A DNA stretch of 42,446 nt from a virus, in the IMG/VR virus record IMGVR_UViG_3300044529_000039, positions 1 through 42,446 of that record; one strand, 5' to 3'. Every line of letters begins with the position of its first letter. Position 1 is the stretch's first letter. The position numbers and the translations under genes are program-made. Below are positions 1 to 7,559 of this stretch, one piece after another. Below the pieces are notes generated by a model, which saw only the letters and a list, made by a program, of their open reading frames with translations, was not told where the DNA came from and made no database searches.

Positions 1-24
1 AGGGCGTGGTTTGCGAGCTACTAG
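1..24 (+). CDS. Possible C-terminal codons of the virion protein gene cut by the right edge
   Basis: Read from base 1, frame 1 gives RAWFASY and then TAG. I recall that small phage virion proteins related to the gene at 42100 often end in an aromatic-rich RAWF-type tail, so these bases look like its missing 3' end. A direct join of base 42446 to base 1 is out of frame, so a few bases would be missing at the junction. This is inference from a very short match. Confidence 0.35.
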   Translation, partial: RAWFASY

Positions 25-57
25 GGTTCAGGGTTTAGGGCCCAGGGTCCAGAAGGC
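24..57. repeat. GGGTTcAGG-type short repeat array
   Basis: G-rich heptamer-like units (GGGTTCA, GGGTTTA, GGGCCCA, GGGTCCA) follow directly after the TAG at 22-24. They resemble the GGGAATAGG-type arrays found after several other genes in this window, and the placement at a gene 3' end is the same. The units have diverged from the common form. Confidence 0.5.
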
Positions 58-193
58 GCACCCAGCCACACGCGATCGCCGGCGGGCGAGGCCCAGATGC
101 CGGTGCGCCAGGTGGGTCGGTAGCCGAGTTGGAGTAACTGCTGCATGGTTACCAGAATAACACGCGGCTGTAGACTGACGTACTCTTGACACG

Positions 194-270
194 TGGAGCC
201 CCGATTCGGATTTGAACCGAAAACCTGCTGCTTACGAGGCAGCTGCTCTAGCCAGTTGAGCTATCGAGGC
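194..270 (-). tRNA. tRNA-Thr(CGT), CCA encoded
   Basis: The reverse strand folds into a complete cloverleaf. The acceptor stem GCCTCGA pairs with TCGGGGC, with one T-G pair. The D-arm is GCTC/GAGC, the anticodon stem GCTGC/GCAGC and the T-arm TTCGG/CCGAA with loop TTCAAAT. The seven-base anticodon loop CTCGTAA gives anticodon CGT, which reads ACG (Thr). The CCA end is encoded at 194-196. G1-C72 and C2-G71 agree with known Thr identity elements. ACG codons are visibly frequent in the phage genes. Confidence 0.93.
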
Positions 271-281
271 GAAGTTTTGCT

Positions 282-303
282 CCCCGGCACCGTAATGCCG
301 GGG
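282..303. other. Hairpin between the two tRNA genes
   Basis: CCCCGGCA at 282-289 pairs perfectly with TGCCGGGG at 296-303 around a six-base loop. Neither strand has a T-run directly after the stem, so it is not a classical terminator. On the minus strand it lies between tRNA-Ala and tRNA-Thr and could guide processing of a common precursor; that role is inferred. Confidence 0.6.
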
Positions 304-393
304 AAAAGGTAAGGGGCACCCGCTTTTGTTTTGGGCCGCTTGGCACTCTGTTTACCCCCTTCGCGCATAGGCCTTTCGACCTTCTTGCCAATT

Positions 394-468
394 TGGTGGA
401 TACGGGTGGATTCGAACCACATCTTCCTCTTTGCGAGAGAGGCGCTCTCCCAGTTGAGCTACCGACCC
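394..468 (-). tRNA. tRNA-Ala(CGC) with imperfect acceptor stem
   Basis: On the reverse strand the D-arm GCTC/GAGC, anticodon stem CCTCT/AGAGG and loop CTCGCAA are intact. The anticodon is CGC, reading GCG (Ala). The acceptor is GGGTCGG against CGTATCC: pairs 1-72 and 2-71 are G-C and pair 3-70 is G-U, the alanine identity element. Positions 5-68 (C-T) and 6-67 (G-G) are mismatched, and 49-65 in the T-stem also fails to pair. CCA is encoded. It may be a weakened or decaying phage tRNA. Confidence 0.85.
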
Positions 469-498
469 AAAAAAAATAAACCCGGCCACTTGGCCGGG
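469..498 (-). terminator. Leftward intrinsic terminator abutting tRNA-Ala
   Basis: CCCGGCCA (481-488) and TGGCCGGG (491-498) form a strong stem. Reading leftward, it is followed at once by a T-rich tract (469-480: TTT, A, then eight T). The tract ends exactly at the first base of the tRNA-Ala gene. No leftward gene is seen just to the right, so the element may block read-through or set the 5' end of the tRNA transcript. Confidence 0.65.
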
Positions 499-504
499 TC
501 GCGA

Positions 505-525
505 GATTCGAGAAGGCTTCGAATC
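505..525. other. Perfect 7-bp inverted repeat
   Basis: GATTCGA (505-511) and TCGAATC (519-525) are perfect inverted arms around a seven-base spacer. It lies in the leader before the large tail gene at 636. It could be an operator, or a remnant of a tRNA T-arm (GGTTCGAATC-like). Nothing in the sequence decides between these. Confidence 0.4.
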
Positions 526-635
526 AGACACGACCGCGGGCCGCTGTTGCTGCGGTGGCCGTCGTCGTGGCTGTGGCGAAGAACTTCATACAGGACAAAA
601 GGTAGCACAGAGCGGCGCTGCTGTAAAGTATCCTC

Positions 636-3600
636 ATGCCGTTCAACATCAAGGGCGCGGTGGAGGTGGCACTCGAGGTCTTCGGGGGGCGGGTCACCGA
701 GCAGATGGCAGTCGACGTGCCCGAGGGGGTGTCGCCGGACGAGCAGGACAATACCTTTGTGCCGGGGTCGGTGGCCTCGCGGCCGTGCCTGCAGCGGGTG
801 CTGCTGAGCAGCTATGACGCCAGCACTTGCACCTACCAGAAGAGCTGCGTCTTCCCGAACGGCTGGATCCGCAACCTGTACCTGTTCTGCCCGGCGGACG
901 CGCCGGGGGCGCTGGTGTGGGAGGACCCGATCAACGCGCCGGGGGTGGTGAATCTACTGCTGCGCGTGCCGCAGGGCAGCTATGCGAAGAGCGCGACGGC
1001 GTTTGGGCGGGAGTGGATTGCGGTCAGCGACACGCTGCACGGGGCGACGATCCCGTACCAGTGGGACGGCACCAACCTGGACCGCGCCACGCAGGACGGC
1101 CCGGCCACGCCGCCGACGGTGACCAACCTGGCGCTGCCGCCGAGTACTCTCTCGAGCTCGACGGGCGTGGTGGGGGACTTTATCATCCTGCCGGTGCTGG
1201 GGGGCGGGACGGTAGCCATCGGCGCGGGGTCCGGCGCCGCGCAGGGCTCGAGCATACCGCTGCCGGATGGCTACGAGACCGCCAACCTGATGACATGGTC
1301 CACCGCCGGCGCGGGGACGAACCCGCACGATCTGTACGGCGTGGCGGAGAGCGTGGCGCCGCTGGGCGTGCTGAATACGCTGTGGAGCATCAACAATGGC
1401 GGCGGTTCGCCGACCTTTGCGCCGACGAGCAACTGGGCGGCGGTGACGTGGTCGACGGATGCAAATGTGACGTTCAGCACGGTGACCTACGGGGGCACCA
1501 CCTTCAAGGTTCTGACGTTTACGACGATTCAGGGGGACGAGCTGGCGGTGGTGACCGGGCTGCTGGCCGATGGGGCGAGCATGTATGTGCCGCCGGGGTT
1601 CAGCGATGCGAACTGGGCCAGCATGCAGGGCGCGGCGACGATCAACAGCCTGACGAATGTGCTGGATTACATCGACTGCTACTTTGGCCCGAGCGAGGGC
1701 ACCGGCGGGGCGGGGACGGTGCTGACCTGCCGGTACAGCGATTTTGCGCTGAACCGGACGTATGGCTCGGCGAATGTGCTGGGCATCTTCTGGCAGCTGG
1801 GCGGCGGGGTGACGACCACGGCGGTGACGGGCGGTACGGCGGTGCTGATCCCGACGTTTACCGGGGTGACGGCGGCGGTGATTACGGCGGTGGTGCCGAA
1901 TGCGGGGAGCTTCAGCATCCCGGCCGGGCATACGCTGCTGGACAGCACGACCAGCGTGCAGAGCGCGCTGGGGCCGGCGGGCAGCAACTCGGCGGTGGGC
2001 ATGAGCGCGCAGGCCTGCACCGGGCTGGTCTACGGGGGTGCGTGGATCGACATTATGTCGCGCCCGCCGTGGTACGTAAACGGGAACGTATTTGCGCTGA
2101 GCACGATGGGCACGCTGAGCACCAATGACCTGACCCGCGTGAACAACACGGTGACCGCAACGACACTGCCCGGCGAGCCGCACAACCTGCAGGTGGGCTA
2201 CCAGGCGCAGATCAGTGGTGTGCCGGCGACGAGCGTGGGCGGCGGGATCGCCAGCATCGTGGTGGACAACGAGAACAACCCGGGCATAGCGACGGTGACC
2301 ACCGAGAGCGAGCACGGGCTGCTGCCGGAGAACCTGGTGACGATGACCGGGATTGAGGGCGCGGCGGTGGGTGGCTTGGCGACGACGGTGCGCGCCGGCG
2401 GGATTGTGACGGCGACGCTGACGGACCCGGCGAACCTGCAGCCGGGGTCGCTGGTGACGATTGACGCGGTGGAGGATGCGAGCTTCAACGGCAGCTATGC
2501 GGTGCTGAGCGTGCCCAGCCCGACGACCTTCACGTACTACCAGACGGATGCGGATGGCAGCAGCACAGGGGGCACCGTGGCGCTGGCGTGGCCGATTCCG
2601 TCGACGGGCACGCCGGTGACCTACGAGGTGCTGAGCGCGCCGACGCCGACCAGCTTCCAGATCGCGCTGAACTATGCGGACGGCGAATGGAGCGGCGGCG
2701 ACGTCTACTTCGGATGGGACGGAACTTTTTATGTTACCAAGGTAATCGACCCGCTGACCTTTCAGTATCAGCAGTACGGGCCGGATGCGACGAGCTCGGC
2801 TGCGGGGCAGGTGACGCCGTTTGGGCAGGCGGCGCCGGGCAAGCACCTGTGCCGGGTCACGTTCCTGACGCGCAACGGCGCGGTGCTGAAGTCGAGCCCC
2901 TGGGTGCAGTTCATTGCGAACGGCGGGCAGTACCTGCAGGTGGAGAACATCGCCATCGGCCCGGCGGGGGTGACCGCGGCCCGGATTGTGGAGTTTACCG
3001 GGGCGGACGGAAGCTACTTCTTCTACCTGCCGGTGCAGCCGCAGGTGAATGGGCTGATTGTAGGCACGGCCACGCAGATCAATGACAACACGACGACGTC
3101 GGCGGTGTTCGACTTTGGGGACCCGAGCCTGTTTGCGGGCATCGCAACCAGCATCCCGGGGAATGACCTGAACAGCCAGATTGTGCTGGACGGCGCGCTG
3201 GGCTTTGGGCTGTACGGCACGCGGCTGATCACCTATGGGCAGCGGAACCGGCTGCAGACGCTGCTGAATATGGGGTTTGACGGCGGATATGTGCCGAGCG
3301 CGCCGACAGTGCCGACCGGCTGGACCGTAGGGACGGACGGCTACGGCAGCCTGGGTGCGGGGCTGCTGTACGGCGGATGGGTGATCGACGCGCCGGCCAC
3401 AGGGGTGCAGGCCGGAGTGCTGAGCCAGGGAGCGTACCAGGCGCAGAACGGCAACCCGATTCTGACAGCCAGCACGGATTACCTGCTGCGGGTGTGGCTG
3501 CAGGCGAGCGCGGCGGATGCGGGGCTGAACTTCTACGCGACCCTAAGCAGCGCGTCGACGGGCTTTACAGCCACCGCGACGGTGAACGGGGCGGGGATGA

Positions 3601-4892
3601 GCACCACCGGCGGCTGGTTCACGGTGGCGCTCGATGACACGATGCCGGAGACCATCCCGGAGGACATGCTGCTGACGATCTATGCGACCAGCAGCGAGAA
3701 CGCGCTGACGCTGACGGTGGATGAGCTGAGCCTGATCTACGCGCAGACGCCGTACCTGGACCTGGTGCTGTTCGGGAGCTACGGGAACAATCCGGAGGGG
3801 ATGGACGGAGTGAGCGGCAAGTTTGGGCCGGTGACGGACACGCGCAAGGTGATGGACTTTGGGGTGCTGCGCGAGACGTTCTACATGCTGACGCAGGACC
3901 CCACCGGGCGGGTGCATGAGACCACGGACAACGGCACTACCGAGCCCAGCGGGTGGGATGTGAACGAGGTGGGCGCGAACTGCGGCGCGCTGAGCGCGTT
4001 CAGCCTGACGAAGAGCCAGGCGGACGACACTGCGGCGAGCGGCGGCGAGGAGTGGTTTGTGTACGCGAGCTCGTCGGGATCGCGGATTTTTGGGGGTGCG
4101 TACCCGGACAAGATCAGCCAGGAGATCCAGCCGGACTGGGCGGGGATCAACCCGGCGGCCGCGCTGACGATATGGAGCCTGAATGACCCGGTGGGCCGGG
4201 CGATCTACACCGGCGTGCCGCTGGGCGCGGCCACCGCGCCGAACAAGGTGCTGTTTATGAGCTACCGGCAACTGGACAGCGCGCAGGCCATCGCGCAGAG
4301 TCCGCCGTTCCGGGTGAGCTTTACCGGCAAGCTGATTGCGACGGACAACAGCCGAAAGTGGAGCCTGTGGAACGTGCAGGCGAACTGCGGCGCGCTGATG
4401 TACCGCGCGGCGGGGGCGCTGAGCGTGGTGCTGGGCGGCGGCAACGGGCAGACGCCGGGGCTGGCCGCGGGCTATGGGCAGGTGTACACGCTGAATCCCG
4501 CGAAGTACACCGACGACGACTATGGGCAGATGTTCCCGTACTACTTCACCTGCGCGATGCCGACCAGCCAGCAGGAGCAGGCGCTACAACTGGGCGGCGG
4601 GCAGAAGGAGCTGATGTATCTGACCGCGTATGTGCAGTGGGTGGGGCAGATGACGGTGACGGCGTACCCCAACGCGCTGAGCAACCCGTGGAGCCTGAAC
4701 TGCGTGCGCACGGTGAGCCAGGAGAACTTTGACCTGGAGTGGGGCGGGGCGTATGCGCGGGGGAGCCGGATATTCCTGAAGTTCGCGCCGATTCCGCTTG
4801 CTGATACCACGGATGTTTACTACAATTTGCAGAGGCTGGCGGCGTACATGGCGCCGGCGGCGAGGCTGAAGGTACGAGGTGCGGCGCAATGA
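636..4892 (+). CDS. Large tail/virion structural protein (1418 aa) with beta-sandwich-like repeats
   Basis: This is the first gene of the tail module and one of the two longest proteins in the window. The sequence is rich in Gly, Thr, Ser and Val, as expected of beta-structured virion proteins. Around residues 505-650 there are three repeats of a module with the pattern V-T-T, N/H-L or G-L, P, V-T-I/M, G-V and FNGSY. Such modules are common in phage tail proteins and are sometimes annotated as FCCH-like. Residues from about 900 hold a second beta-rich section, and the C-terminal third carries DTRKVMDFGVLRE-type segments that look like a structured head-proximal or hub domain. No enzymatic motif was seen. 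The start ATG at 636 lacks a strong ribosome site. The product is probably a tail tube or hub component of a short-tailed virion; the family is not identified with certainty. Confidence 0.72.
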   Translation: MPFNIKGAVEVALEVFGGRVTEQMAVDVPEGVSPDEQDNTFVPGSVASRPCLQRVLLSSYDASTCTYQKSCVFPNGWIRNLYLFCPADAPGALVWEDPINAPGVVNLLLRVPQGSYAKSATAFGREWIAVSDTLHGATIPYQWDGTNLDRATQDGPATPPTVTNLALPPSTLSSSTGVVGDFIILPVLGGGTVAIGAGSGAAQGSSIPLPDGYETANLMTWSTAGAGTNPHDLYGVAESVAPLGVLNTLWSINNGGGSPTFAPTSNWAAVTWSTDANVTFSTVTYGGTTFKVLTFTTIQGDELAVVTGLLADGASMYVPPGFSDANWASMQGAATINSLTNVLDYIDCYFGPSEGTGGAGTVLTCRYSDFALNRTYGSANVLGIFWQLGGGVTTTAVTGGTAVLIPTFTGVTAAVITAVVPNAGSFSIPAGHTLLDSTTSVQSALGPAGSNSAVGMSAQACTGLVYGGAWIDIMSRPPWYVNGNVFALSTMGTLSTNDLTRVNNTVTATTLPGEPHNLQVGYQAQISGVPATSVGGGIASIVVDNENNPGIATVTTESEHGLLPENLVTMTGIEGAAVGGLATTVRAGGIVTATLTDPANLQPGSLVTIDAVEDASFNGSYAVLSVPSPTTFTYYQTDADGSSTGGTVALAWPIPSTGTPVTYEVLSAPTPTSFQIALNYADGEWSGGDVYFGWDGTFYVTKVIDPLTFQYQQYGPDATSSAAGQVTPFGQAAPGKHLCRVTFLTRNGAVLKSSPWVQFIANGGQYLQVENIAIGPAGVTAARIVEFTGADGSYFFYLPVQPQVNGLIVGTATQINDNTTTSAVFDFGDPSLFAGIATSIPGNDLNSQIVLDGALGFGLYGTRLITYGQRNRLQTLLNMGFDGGYVPSAPTVPTGWTVGTDGYGSLGAGLLYGGWVIDAPATGVQAGVLSQGAYQAQNGNPILTASTDYLLRVWLQASAADAGLNFYATLSSASTGFTATATVNGAGMSTTGGWFTVALDDTMPETIPEDMLLTIYATSSENALTLTVDELSLIYAQTPYLDLVLFGSYGNNPEGMDGVSGKFGPVTDTRKVMDFGVLRETFYMLTQDPTGRVHETTDNGTTEPSGWDVNEVGANCGALSAFSLTKSQADDTAASGGEEWFVYASSSGSRIFGGAYPDKISQEIQPDWAGINPAAALTIWSLNDPVGRAIYTGVPLGAATAPNKVLFMSYRQLDSAQAIAQSPPFRVSFTGKLIATDNSRKWSLWNVQANCGALMYRAAGALSVVLGGGNGQTPGLAAGYGQVYTLNPAKYTDDDYGQMFPYYFTCAMPTSQQEQALQLGGGQKELMYLTAYVQWVGQMTVTAYPNALSNPWSLNCVRTVSQENFDLEWGGAYARGSRIFLKFAPIPLADTTDVYYNLQRLAAYMAPAARLKVRGAAQ

Positions 4893-5539
4893 GCACGGGC
4901 ACGGCAGAACGACCGATTTTATTCAGCGCACCGATGGTGCGGGCTATCCTTGAAGGCCGCAAGACGCAGACGCGGCGCGTAGTGAAGCCGATACCAGAGC
5001 TAGAACAAGAGCCGGATACGGTTCTAAGCAATTGGTCGTGGGGCAACGGGCGCAACGCGAACGGAGATCCGAATTCACTGGCAGATGCCCAGCGTTACGG
5101 TTCGCCCGGGGACCGCCTGTGGGTGCGGGAGACATGGAACGCTGGTAACCCCGCGCACCCCTCGGGCATTGGAATCATGTTTGACGAAAAACCGCGCGAG
5201 GGGATGAAGCTGGTCTATCGCGCCGACCCCGAAAGCGAAACCTACGTGCCCGAAATCCCATGGCGATCACCGATCCACATGCCGCGCTGGGCCTCGCGCA
5301 TCACGCTGGAGATCGCTGAGGTTTGGGTACAGCGGTTGCAGGAGATCGGCGAAGAGGATTGCCGCGCCGAGGGTATCTGTTTGTTGAAGACAAACTGCGA
5401 TGGAGAATGCGGTCAGACACCCTGCGGCATTTCAAGGCAACCGTTTATGACGCTGTGGGACTCCATCAACGGCAAGAAGCACCCGTGGGAGAGCAACCCG
5501 TGGGTGTGGGCGGTGACATTCAACCGAGTTGAGGCCTAA
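4889..5539 (+). CDS. ASCH-domain protein
   Basis: This 216-residue protein matches the phage ASCH-like family in pattern: PILFSAPMVRAILEGRKTQT near the N-terminus, a YGSPGDRLWVRETW block around residue 70, HMPRWASRITLEI around residue 130, and a closing LWDSINGK...NPWVWAVTF. ASCH domains form a beta-barrel related to the PUA fold and are thought to bind RNA or modified nucleosides. An insert with a CDGECGQTPC cluster (about residue 170) may bind metal. The start overlaps the stop of the tail gene (ATGA), so the two are translationally coupled. Its presence inside the tail operon is a typical phage oddity with unknown purpose. A second, different ASCH protein lies at 35936. Confidence 0.85.
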   Translation: MSTGTAERPILFSAPMVRAILEGRKTQTRRVVKPIPELEQEPDTVLSNWSWGNGRNANGDPNSLADAQRYGSPGDRLWVRETWNAGNPAHPSGIGIMFDEKPREGMKLVYRADPESETYVPEIPWRSPIHMPRWASRITLEIAEVWVQRLQEIGEEDCRAEGICLLKTNCDGECGQTPCGISRQPFMTLWDSINGKKHPWESNPWVWAVTFNRVEA

Positions 5540-6171
5540 TGCCCCTGAAGATCCGCAATCTCGACTTTCTGCGCAACCTGAGCGTGGATGCCAGCGGGGA
5601 GCCGCAAGCGGCGCTGGCGCGGATGGGGCAGACGATCAGCCAGTTGGGGCCGCGGCTGTATGAGGCGCTGACGGACCTGCGGGGCTTCCACCAGAACATC
5701 GCGCAGCAGACCAACGCCAGCCCCACGGGCGAGCCGCAGCCGCCGCCGGCGCTGAACGGCTTCAAGGTGACGGCCGACGCGAACGGCTATCACCATGTGA
5801 GCTTTACGGATAACAACGAACTCTACCGCGGGGTGCGGTACTACGCGCTGCATGCGGACAACCCGCAGATGCGCGGTGCGCTGCCCACGCAGGCCAGCGG
5901 GACGGAGCTGCGCAACCACATGGAGCATCTGGGGCCGGCCACGCGCTACTGGATGGGCTACAGCGCGTATCCATGGAGCGCGCCGAACCAGCCGCTGTAC
6001 CACGGCGGCGCGCAGCCGATCGCGGTGACCGGCGGCAGCGGGACGGGCGCGCCGGAGTTTCAGCCGAGCCAGGGCATGGGCACTGGCACGCCGGGCGTGG
6101 CGCTGAGCGGGCCGGGGCCGGTGGCGTTCCGGTCGGCGACGGGTGCGCCGCCGGTGAAGGCGGCGGGGTGA
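5539..6171 (+). CDS. Putative virion protein
   Basis: 210 residues. The N-terminus (MPLKIRNLDFLRNLSVDASG) leads into an alpha-helical stretch to about residue 60. A fibronectin-like beta section follows (GFKVTADANGYHHVSF ... RYWMGYSAYPWSAPNQPLYH). The tail is Gly/Pro/Ser-rich and low in complexity, from about residue 160. The ATG overlaps the previous stop by one base (TAATG). Its position between the tail protein and the internal-virion genes suggests a small structural part. I do not recognise the family. Confidence 0.6.
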   Translation: MPLKIRNLDFLRNLSVDASGEPQAALARMGQTISQLGPRLYEALTDLRGFHQNIAQQTNASPTGEPQPPPALNGFKVTADANGYHHVSFTDNNELYRGVRYYALHADNPQMRGALPTQASGTELRNHMEHLGPATRYWMGYSAYPWSAPNQPLYHGGAQPIAVTGGSGTGAPEFQPSQGMGTGTPGVALSGPGPVAFRSATGAPPVKAAG

Positions 6172-6175
6172 GGCT

Positions 6176-6328
6176 ATGAAAATTCTGAAAGTGGACGGTA
6201 AGGTTTTGTGTGTGGGACTGTGGAGTAAGCAGTTCCGTGGATGGCGAATCGAGCGCGGACCCTTTGGAACCTGGTCAATCGCGGCTGGGGTAATTCGGGT
6301 CCAGTGGCAGTTACTTCGATGGCTGTAA
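6176..6328 (+). CDS. Small basic Trp-rich protein, 50 aa
   Basis: A 50-codon reading frame starts four bases after the preceding stop and ends at TAA 6326-6328. The product is basic, rich in Trp, Ile and Val, with several hydrophobic residues but no clear membrane segment (it ends WQLLRWL). Codon use is less GC-rich than in its neighbours (ATT, TTG, TGT), a possible sign of recent acquisition. No SD-like sequence stronger than GAGG just before the ATG is seen. Function unknown. Confidence 0.5.
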   Translation: MKILKVDGKVLCVGLWSKQFRGWRIERGPFGTWSIAAGVIRVQWQLLRWL

Positions 6329-6350
6329 AAAGCAAGAGCACGGAGGCACG

Positions 6351-6581
6351 ATGGACGTTACGGAGATGGCATGCGGGGGTTGCGGCATGAAGGTTCAGGT
6401 CCAAATTGAGCCGATAGGTGGGTTAGCGGCCTACAGCTATCTGAGCAACTCATTTTTCCAGCTCGTCCGCGAGATGATGCACGATCATCAAGACTTCGCC
6501 GATATTGATTGCCCGGCGTGCGGTGAACACTGGCATTTTCTCAACAGCGCACCACTACTGCCACAGATTGGCCACGCATGA
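6351..6581 (+). CDS. Small zinc-ribbon protein
   Basis: 76 residues with two knuckles, CGGC near residue 8 and CPAC near residue 60, followed by GEHWHF, so a single zinc ribbon is likely. The initiation region GCACGGAGGCACGATG is the standard form used by many genes of this phage. The gene overlaps the next by four bases (ATGA). It could bind DNA or RNA or act as a small adaptor. Function not recognised. Confidence 0.7.
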   Translation: MDVTEMACGGCGMKVQVQIEPIGGLAAYSYLSNSFFQLVREMMHDHQDFADIDCPACGEHWHFLNSAPLLPQIGHA

Positions 6582-7018
6582 CCCTGCGGCCGATGGAGCC
6601 GCGGGACGTGGCGGAACTGCGGACGTTGTATGATGAGGGCGCGGTGCAGGATGGCTGGCTTGGCTGGCTCGGGCCGGACGTTCTGGAGCCGTATGTGCTT
6701 GTGGATGAGGACGGCGCGCTGCTGGGAGCGATGGCGGCGCGGTTGGTGCCGGAGTTTGTGCTGGTGCTGGGCAAAGGGCATCCGGCGGCGCGGATGAGCT
6801 GGCTGCGGCGGCTGGCGGGTACGGTGAAGGCGAGGCTTTTGGCGCGCGGGTACAGGAGGGCGCTGGCAGTGCTGCCGGCAGACCTGGCCCGACCCTGGGG
6901 ACGGCGGCTGCAGCAGTTGGATCCACGCTGGCAGCCTGGGCACGTTTTGTACGTGTACGTCGCGGAGGGCGCGGATGAGCAAGGGGACCGGGGCGCAGAA
7001 GGACCTATTCGCGAATAG
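6578..7018 (+). CDS. GNAT-like protein
   Basis: 146 residues beginning MTLRPMEPRDVAELRTLYDE, the typical first strand and helix of GNAT N-acetyltransferases. It continues with a strand pair (PYVLVDEDGALLGAMAARLV) and the ARLLARGYRRALAVLP region, where an acetyl-CoA-binding loop would be expected. The canonical Q/R-x-x-G-x-G/A loop is not clear, so it may be catalytically divergent. Starts with an ATGA overlap and itself overlaps the next gene by 44 bases. Small GNAT-like proteins are often found beside phage internal-virion genes, but their substrate is unknown. Confidence 0.5.
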   Translation: MTLRPMEPRDVAELRTLYDEGAVQDGWLGWLGPDVLEPYVLVDEDGALLGAMAARLVPEFVLVLGKGHPAARMSWLRRLAGTVKARLLARGYRRALAVLPADLARPWGRRLQQLDPRWQPGHVLYVYVAEGADEQGDRGAEGPIRE

Positions 7019-7556
7019 CGGCACCGGCGACACGATCGCAAACACATCCATGGGGAACGCCGCGAGCCTGTATGGGACGGCGGTACCGGCGCTGACGGCC
7101 GAGGCGACGGCGCCGGCCGGGATTGCGGCCCCGGACCTGGCGAAGATGACGACCAGCGCGGAGCAGAGCGCGGGTGGCAGCAATGCCGGGGCGGTGGGGC
7201 AGGGCAGCCTGCTGGCAGCGCGGACAAAGAACGCGGGTACGGCGGATGCGGCGATCGCGAAGTCTGCGGAGAAGGCCGGACAGACGCTGGGCGGCGAGAA
7301 CCTGGACATCCAGGGCATGAACACCAAGACCAAGCTGAACCAGCAGCAGGAGGGCCTGAGCGGGCTCGAAAACCTGTATGGGACGAACGTGCGCAATGAG
7401 GTGCCGGGACTGGATGCGTCGAATACGGCGCTGAAGGACGAGTATCAGGCGCCGCAGAGCTTCTGGCAGCGGACAGGGCAAGACATCGCCACGCAAGGAA
7501 TCGACAGCTTATTAGATTTTGGGCTAGGAAAGGCCGGGCTACCAATTCCGGGGTAA
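6975..7556 (+). CDS. Putative internal virion protein, small
   Basis: 193 residues, Ala/Gly/Gln/Asn-rich and mostly helical. The segment ASLYGTAVPALTAEATAP, followed by a QSAGGSNAGAVGQGSLLAA-like block (residues about 30-80), follows a pattern I associate with short-tailed phage proteins encoded just before the large internal-virion proteins. The second half is Gln-rich and ends in a helical SFWQRTGQDIATQGIDSLLD segment. It has a start GAGG before the ATG and lies in another frame over the end of the preceding gene. It may be a lysozyme-less ejection protein or tail component; assignment rests on composition and position. Confidence 0.6.
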   Translation: MSKGTGAQKDLFANSGTGDTIANTSMGNAASLYGTAVPALTAEATAPAGIAAPDLAKMTTSAEQSAGGSNAGAVGQGSLLAARTKNAGTADAAIAKSAEKAGQTLGGENLDIQGMNTKTKLNQQQEGLSGLENLYGTNVRNEVPGLDASNTALKDEYQAPQSFWQRTGQDIATQGIDSLLDFGLGKAGLPIPG

Positions 7557-7559
7557 AGT

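Noticed and set aside
21-146. Leftward 41-codon frame with ATG at 146, reading Trp- and Pro-rich peptide
   Set aside because: No ribosome site, it overlaps the repeat array and the probable C-terminal codons of the wrapped gene, and it shows no known pattern.
335-343. GCCGCTTGG resembling half of the operator palindrome
   Set aside because: Only one half matches and no promoter elements flank it.
954-2846. Long leftward open frame of 630 codons under the tail gene
   Set aside because: Arg/His/Ala-rich shadow of the GC-rich tail gene on the other strand; no protein pattern or start signal.
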